NCBI GenBank assembly: GCA_016165875.1
Contig: JABBOT010000005.1
Coordinates: 24,143,368 to 24,207,367 of the forward strand
Reading direction: 5' to 3'
Source of the DNA: Acanthopleura granulata
Lineage: Eukaryota > Mollusca > Polyplacophora > Chitonida > Chitonidae
Length of the DNA stretch: 64,000 nt
Shown in pieces: positions 58,600 through 64,000 of this stretch. Both the position numbers and the translations under genes were made by a program. The notes under the pieces were generated by a model. That model was not told the origin of the DNA and searched no databases. It was given only the letters and a program-made list of their open reading frames with translations. Numbering within the stretch: the stretch's first letter is position 1; every line of letters begins with the position of its first letter.

Positions 58600-58765
58600 T
58601 ATAGAATCATGTCTCCGGCCGTTGGCCTACGTGGGAAGGTCTACCAGCAAACTGCGGATGGGCGTGGGTTTCCCCTAGTCTTTCCTCCCACCATCATGCT
58701 AGCCGCCGTCGTATAAGTGAAATATTCTTGAGTACGGCGTAAAACATAAATCAAATATATAAAGA
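58600..58765 (+). mobile_element. SINE 3' half inserted in duplication copy C
   Basis: ctccggccgttggcctacgt, gggaaggtctaccagcaaac, tcctcccaccatcatgctag, ccgccgtcgtataagtgaaa and ttgagtacggcgtaaaacat, then an AT-rich end. Copies A and B lack it at this point, so it went in after the copies split. The flanking gattctata / gaatctata may be the target duplication. Confidence 0.8.
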
Positions 58766-58850
58766 AATATAGATTCATGGCTAACTGAATACGAAACTCA
58801 GAAACAATTTTCTTCATCACAGGCTTTAACAAGAATTTGACTGCAGTATT

Positions 58851-60249
58851 TATGAAAAATGTTGAATTTAAATAATTTTGAAATCATGAAAAAAAATCGT
58901 CACAAAGGAATATTGCGAGATGACATAGAAAGGCCATGACTCTTTCCAGCATGTCAATCACGGTCGGTCGATTTTTGCTTTATCGTCTTGTCGGTCACTG
59001 ATAGACATTCAAGGAACGAAAAGCAAAATCACTGCATTTCTCACATACCCTGACATCACACTTGTGTTGGCGATCAACAGCACTCAAGTTCTTGGAACGG
59101 GACACAGTGTGAATGGTGGAAGGGGTTAAGGGCTAGGGACGGTGGGGTAAGGTGCTTGGGGGCGTAGTTTGAAGAGGACTTCTGGGTTTACAGAGTTGAC
59201 AGGAAATTGGGCGATCGCTAGTTACAAAGGATTTCATACGTGTAACTGCTCATTGTACGAATTGCACTTACATAGTGCGACAGCTAGTTACAAAGGTTTT
59301 CATATGTGTAACTGCTCATTGTACGAACTGCACTTACATTGTATATACACCCCATACAGCATTATAATGTGCATTTGCCCAGATATTACCAGGCTCCGGG
59401 TTTCCACTGTATATCCACAGCGTGGGTTGTCACTGTCTTGTCTGCTGGCCGCAAAGGTTTCTCTGCAGAACCTAATCCAACATCCAAGAGAATTTTCGAT
59501 CAGTATACGCCCGACAACAGTCCTTATAACCTGCGTGGCTTAAATATAGAATAAGCCAGATAGCTCTTTCGACTGCGCATTATCGGAATGCCTTCACGGG
59601 TGGATAAACAGATCCACGTGGTTGTGTTAAAAACATTGCAACGATAGGCAGTCACACACGATTCAGCACATTTCGTGCCTTTTATATTTCTGTTTGACAT
59701 TTGAGACTATACATGGGTTCTAGGACTGTGTCAAGTGGAAAACTCACTGAAACACACAGGGAAAACAGAACAGAGCTCTATACTTGACTTCCCCCGAAGT
59801 CTGTAACGTTAAAAGAATGGCGCGAAAGACCATGTACTTTTGTTTTTCTACCGTATGACGCGTTCTGCTCATGCGCAGTTATGCGCAACTCATCGGGCTT
59901 ATTTTACGGCTTAGCGCTGAAATGGCGACTCTTATACACACATGTATATAGCGATTCTCCCTTGAGTCCTTATTCCCGGTCACCACCTGCGAGTCATTTT
60001 ACCCCTCGCATCCGAACTCATTGTTTCATTTATGGCCAGAAAAAGGATGAGATTATCACATTATCCGGTGCCTGCACTATAGTTTTCCAAACCATTAAGA
60101 CGGGAAACAAGAGATCAAGTTTTATGGGCGTTAACTTCATCTTAGCCGAAGCAAAGTGTATCTATGAGGAAAAATTCGCAATATATCCAGCTATAGAGAA
60201 TACGGTAATGACACAAAAATCAGATCGGAAAAAAAATAATTTCAATTTA
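58851..60249. other. No gene; tandem and dispersed repeats
   Basis: Holds a 66-bp duplication (59218-59338) and the partner of the dispersed repeat at 34921. The 126-codon frame at 59881-60261 has no recognisable domain. Confidence 0.55.
59218..59338. repeat. Tandem duplication, 66 bp x 1.8
   Basis: ctagttacaaaggatttcat to cgaattgcacttacatagtg at 59218 is repeated from 59284 with few changes. Confidence 0.9.
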
Positions 60250-60548
60250 ATAAGAATATGAAAACGTCATTCTCTGCAGTGCAAATCTTTTAAGTACAGG
60301 TGTGCTGCCTCACCCCGGAGGGCTTTAACAGATTAGATAACCACGCAAAGTTCTGCAACAAGTCGCCTTTATTGCCGAACCATGCTGAGGTAAATAAACT
60401 GTGGTTGTTTGGTTGTTGTCAGCTTTGAGCGCCATTTAGATAACAGGAACGAGAAATACGCCTCGACGATTTTCTGATATGTAGTGTCACCAAAACTAAC
60501 TCTGGCACAGGAGAGTTCTACATGTTCACAGTATAAGATAGGCGTGAC
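60250..60548 (-). repeat. BEL/Pao 3' LTR (right border clear, left border estimated)
   Basis: On the - strand a polypurine tract (aggcggggag) is followed by TGTCACGCC at 60548, the usual TG start. An AATAAA in ggcaataaaggcgac lies near 60375. The far end was placed by length only. Confidence 0.55.
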
Positions 60549-60661
60549 ACTCCCCGCCTAATATCAGATTATGATATTATTTAAACACAAACATGGGTCA
60601 TCCAATGGATCACTGATCTAGAGTAGCTGCCTGGAAGAAATATGGTCATAAATCAATATCA

Positions 60662-61517
60662 TCACTCGGAGAGAAGCGGCACAATCTCAGAAATGGGTCT
60701 AGGATACGTGGTAATGGATCCATTTCTCGTCACACGAATCTCCACTTTCCTAACTTTGCCGTCCGCGCTGTGAAAGACTTTGGTAACTATTCCAATAGGC
60801 CAGTCATTTCTGCGGGTGTCCTTATCTGTCATGAGCACAATATCTCCAACTTTCACATTAGGATGAGGAGTCTGCCATTTGCGGCGTGGTTGTAGTGCTT
60901 GAAGGTATTCCTCCCTCCAAGATTTCCAGAAGGTCTCTGCCAAGACCTGCACGTGTTTCCACTGGGCACGGTAGGTGTCTTTTATGTCCAAATGTTCTGC
61001 AAGCTCAACTTCCTGGTTCATCTTTTGTGTGAGGAGTATCGCTGGAGACAAAATAGTGGGTTCGTTAGGGTCAGTCGAAACCGGCACTAGAGGTCGAGCA
61101 TTCACGATTGCCGAGACTTCAGCCAAAAAGGTAGACAATACTTCGTGTGTGAGGCTCTTGGTGTTAGCTTGTAATAACATGGAGTCTAGAATACGCCTCG
61201 TTATCCCGATCATCCGCTCCCACACCCCACCCATGTGTGAGGAGTGTGGAGGATTGAATGTCCACTTCGTGCCCTTGTCGTACAAAAAGCGCTTGATTTC
61301 CGATTTCCGGATTCCGATGTTAGTTGAATCGATTTCAAGACTGTCCAGACTTCCAATAAAATTTGTCCCTCTGTCCGATCGGAACTCTTTCACCTTTCCT
61401 CTGACGACAATGAAACGTCGAAGGCTGTTGATAGAGGATGAGGAGGTCATATCTTCAATGATTTCTATATGTATGGCACGTACAACGAGACAGGTGAACA
61501 GGATCGCCCATCTTTTA
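60662..61517 (-). pseudogene. BEL/Pao integrase core, second part, and C-terminal DUF5641-like domain
   Basis: After the shift near 61530 the frame runs through VVRAIHIEIIEDM to the second Asp in EFRSDRGTNFIG and the Glu in HMGGVWERMIG. The end has KVGDIVLMTDKDTRRNDWPI and KVEIRVTRNGSI, as in the Pao C-terminal domain, then stop at 60662. This stretch is itself intact over 262 codons. Confidence 0.92.
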
Positions 61518-62105
61518 CTACTTGCTTGGCCGCCTCTGTATCAACTGTACCAATGTATCAACTCCTACGAAGATGAATGGTGGGTCTGCTGTAAGTCGAT
61601 CTGAAGGTAGATCGGCCGTCTGCTGACATGCCACCTTCTCCCTTAATTTTCGACAGATGACGCACCGACGAAGGATTATACCTATAAGCCGTTTACCTAT
61701 GATAATCCACAATCCACCTGACCTCACAGCGCCCTCTGTTAAGTGACGCCCCTGGTGCTCTACACACTGGTGATAGTGCCTCACGAGTAACGTTGCAATG
61801 TGATGCCGAGGGGGGATGATGTACGGATTCTTTTCTCCTGTTGCCAATGTGGAGCGGTTAAGCCTGCCACCAACGCACAACACGCCTGTGTCATCAAGGA
61901 GAGGATTCAGTGGAAGTAGAGAACTGTTCGTGGGCAAGGGTTTGCAGTCCTTGAGTGCTTTGATTTCTGAAGCGTAGACCTCTTCCTGGAGCTGTCTGAT
62001 GATGAATTTCTCTGCACTGACATATAAATCAACATCTACCAACTGTTTCGTATCCTTATGTCGAGAGACCTCAGGTTTACGATTGCGTTCACGAGTCTCT
62101 TCCAC
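61518..62105 (-). pseudogene. BEL/Pao integrase, zinc-binding and first catalytic part
   Basis: Contains VLCVGGRLNRSTL, HHIATLLVRHYHQCVEHQG (zinc histidines), CVICRKLREKV (zinc cysteines) and ADLPSDRLTADPPFIFVGVD with the first catalytic Asp. A short deletion and frameshift near 61530 then cut it from the next part. Confidence 0.9.
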
Positions 62106-62392
62106 GAAGAAAATCGTTCGGATCGATGAGGTCCCAACTTTATCTGAACGTTTGTGTCCAGTGTCACAACTTGGGGCCTTAGTTCTTTGTCGTGGTCGGG
62201 ATCTTCCAGAGGGTAAGATTCTGCCCTGTCCTCTTTCTCCAGCCGGAAAGGGCCAGTTAACCAGGTACTTGTTTCAAGATCTGACGACGGGATAGACCGA
62301 GTTGCTTGGTCTGCAGGGTTACGTTGTGTAGAAACATACTTCCACTGACTTGGGTCAGTTGACTTTCGGATGCGTGCAATCCGGTTGCTCAC
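62036..62392 (-). pseudogene. BEL/Pao RNase H end and linker
   Basis: Directly follows the TAG at 62395-62393 in the same frame: SNRIARIRKSTDPSQWKYVS, TQRNPADQATR, TWLTGPF. The frame is lost near 62060, after which the integrase N-terminus is in another frame. Confidence 0.88.
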
Positions 62393-64000
62393 CTAAAGGT
62401 AAAAGCGACGGGTTTGATTACAGATATAGCCCAGAACAATACGGCTATCGGTGTAGAGATGGGCTATTGACAATGGCAGGTTGAGATAAGCCACTGCCGC
62501 AATCGCCTTTTCAGACGCATCTGAGAAAATATGGAGTTCGACGTTATCCATGTGCTTCAAAGAGAGTCCAACATATGACCTTGGTATCTGGAAATCATTA
62601 AGAAGTGAGAGAGATAATTTCCAGTTGTTCCATTCCCTCTGTAACTCTGGGCAGAGTGGTTCGTCCCATGTCATCTTCTGCGCCATGAGTTCTCTGAGGA
62701 GGATTCTTCCACGAATAAGGACTGGTGATACAAAACCTAAGGGGTCATAGAGGCTGTTTATCGCAGACAAAATCCCTCTCTTGGTGTATGGTTTGTCCTG
62801 AGGGCTTACCTGGAATCTGAATGTGTCGGACTTGAGATCCCAATAAAGCCCTAAGCTTCTCTGAAAGGGTAAGGTATCTGATCCAAGATCCAGATCTTTC
62901 AAGTCTTTGGCTCGGTCCTCTGTCGGGAAGGCCTCCATTACCTCTACGCTATTGGAAGCAATTTTATGAAGACTTCGATTGCCAGCATGCATGAGAGCCT
63001 CTTGAGTCCGTTTCATCAGGTCGATGGCATCATTGGGCGAAGAGAGTGACTTGAGAGCATCGTCCACGTAGAAGTCCTTATTAACGAATTCCTTGACGTC
63101 AGATCCATAAACGGGTTCTGCTTCTTCTGCAGCTCTACGAATACCGTATGTTGCCACTGCGGGTGAGGCACAGTTGCCGAATACGTGTACTCTCATTCTG
63201 TATTCGACGAGGTTTTTGTCGGGGTTGTTCTCTTCGTACCAGAAAAACCTTAAGAAGTTCCTGTGATCTGGCCTCACCAGAAAACAATGAAACATCTGTT
63301 GGATATCCCCTGTAATTGCAATAGGTTCCAGTCGAAAGCGAAAAAGTATGCCTAAAAGGCTGTTGGTAAGGTCTGGTCCACACAGCAAAGCATCATTCAA
63401 AGACAATCCTTCGTACTGGGCAGAAGAATCAAATACACCACGTATCTGGCCTGGTTTCTTAGGGTGATAAACCCCGAAAAGCGGAAGATACCAACATTCT
63501 TCTTGGTCTTTCAACGGCGGCGCTAATTCTGCATGGTTTTGGTCAAATATGCCTTGCATAAAATTGACGAAGTGTTTGCGCTTTAAAGGATCCTTTCGAA
63601 GGCTGTTGTGGAGATTCTTTGCTCGTTTTACAGCCTGTTGGCGGTTGTTTGGTAACCGAGGTCTAGGATCTTTTAAAGGGAGCGGAGCGGTCCAGTTCCC
63701 TCCTTTCTCTCTGTAGACTCCTTTGTCCATTATTTCTATGAAAAGCTTGTCTTCCACAGACATTACTGATTTGTTATCGTGTTTTGTGATTTCAAAGAGC
63801 GATGAGTCGATGTAATCATCTTCAGAAAGAATCATCGGGCCCCCTGAAAGTCTGTAGTCCGTAGACGTTTGCTTCAAGTCAAATCTGTTTGGACATGGAC
63901 GGAAGACTGAGCGACGTCCATTTTCCAGGAGGTGGGTTTTATTTACATTCACCATATTCGGTGGGTGTACCTTCCCTAAACATGCCTACCCTATTATTAC
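62393..64000 (-). pseudogene. BEL/Pao polyprotein: reverse transcriptase and start of RNase H
   Basis: Open from 63955 to 62393 (520 codons). Seen in order: KTHLLENGRRS spacer, IRGVFDSSAQYEGLSLNDAL, ITGDIQQMFHCFLVRPDHRN, VFGNCASPAVATYG, the catalytic FYVDD (about 63057-63071), GLYWDLKSDTFRF and HIFSDASEKAIAAVAYL (RNase H). Upstream of 63955 the same frame has a TAG 12 to 10 codons before the ATG but goes on with ACLGKVHPPN, so the frame belongs to a longer polyprotein. At 62393 a TAG interrupts the RNase H, and the same frame resumes immediately. Confidence 0.92.

Larger units (their letters stand above)
58300..58850 (-). repeat. Duplication copy C: third, inverted and diverged tRNA-Thr locus
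   Basis: On the - strand the order matches 38325-38709: tgcagtcaaattc, gtttctgagttt, tatcaaaatatattgatc, ctaaact.tatggcgga, gaagttcagtcaag, then the tRNA. A SINE interrupts it. Flank identity is clearly lower than between copies A and B. Confidence 0.85.
60250..64000 (-). mobile_element. BEL/Pao LTR retrotransposon, 3' part, running off the right edge
   Basis: On the - strand: RT and RNase H (63955-62036), integrase with DUF5641-like end (62105-60662), polypurine tract and 3' LTR start (about 60548). The domain set and the FYVDD active site mark BEL/Pao. Few stops and frameshifts, so it is much younger than the Gypsy copy. Gag, protease and the 5' LTR would lie beyond 64000. Confidence 0.93.

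Noticed and set aside
59881..60261. 126-codon frame beside the BEL/Pao LTR
   Set aside because: No domain; probably chance, and it may overlap the LTR end.
60975..61604. 209-codon frame on the + strand
   Set aside because: Antisense shadow of the BEL/Pao integrase, which has clear family motifs on the - strand.

Overview
The window is nuclear DNA from an invertebrate animal, most likely a lophotrochozoan (mollusc or brachiopod). It has large introns with GT-AG splice sites, an animal Cys-loop receptor gene with vertebrate-like exon sizes, degraded Ty3/Gypsy and BEL/Pao retroelements, and several copies of a tRNA-derived SINE whose conserved 3' tail I recall as common in molluscan genomes. 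The species cannot be fixed from the sequence. There is no bacterial-style operon, CRISPR array or rRNA.

Region 1, about 1.1-29.5 kb, + strand: one gene for an anion-selective Cys-loop ligand-gated channel subunit (glycine receptor / GluCl type). Seven exons are firm: 13582, 16851 (68 bp), 18110 (221 bp), 19582 (83 bp), 22652 (138 bp), 27240 (398 bp) and 29229 (222 bp with stop). A signal-peptide exon at 1096-1127 fits in phase, giving 1278 nt and 425 aa with no frame break. A second candidate signal-peptide exon in the same phase lies at 9630-9664. The introns carry minisatellites, two MITE-like elements, a SINE and a large inverted repeat. One minisatellite runs into the 3' splice site of the Cys-loop exon and repeats that splice site upstream, in phase.

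Region 2, about 29.5-43 kb: no intact protein gene seen. It holds an antisense SINE, copy A of a segmental duplication with a tRNA-Thr(TGT) gene, a decayed copy of the receptor's 221-bp exon plus adjoining intron at about 41.0 kb, and a compact cluster of perfect heat-shock-element pentamers at 42.3 kb.

Region 3, about 43.1-49.4 kb, + strand: a dead Ty3/Gypsy retrotransposon with gag, protease, RT, RNase H and integrase remnants, many stops and frameshifts, and unequal LTRs.

Region 4, about 49.8-60.2 kb: copy B of the duplication with a second tRNA-Thr, other SINE copies, short tandem duplications, and copy C, inverted and more diverged, with a third tRNA-Thr on the - strand and a SINE inserted in its flank.

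Region 5, about 60.25-64.0 kb, - strand: the 3' part of a BEL/Pao retrotransposon (RT, RNase H, integrase, 3' LTR start), running off the right edge and broken by a few stops and frameshifts.

The receptor and the tRNAs are the only parts that look functional; most of the rest is repeat-derived.
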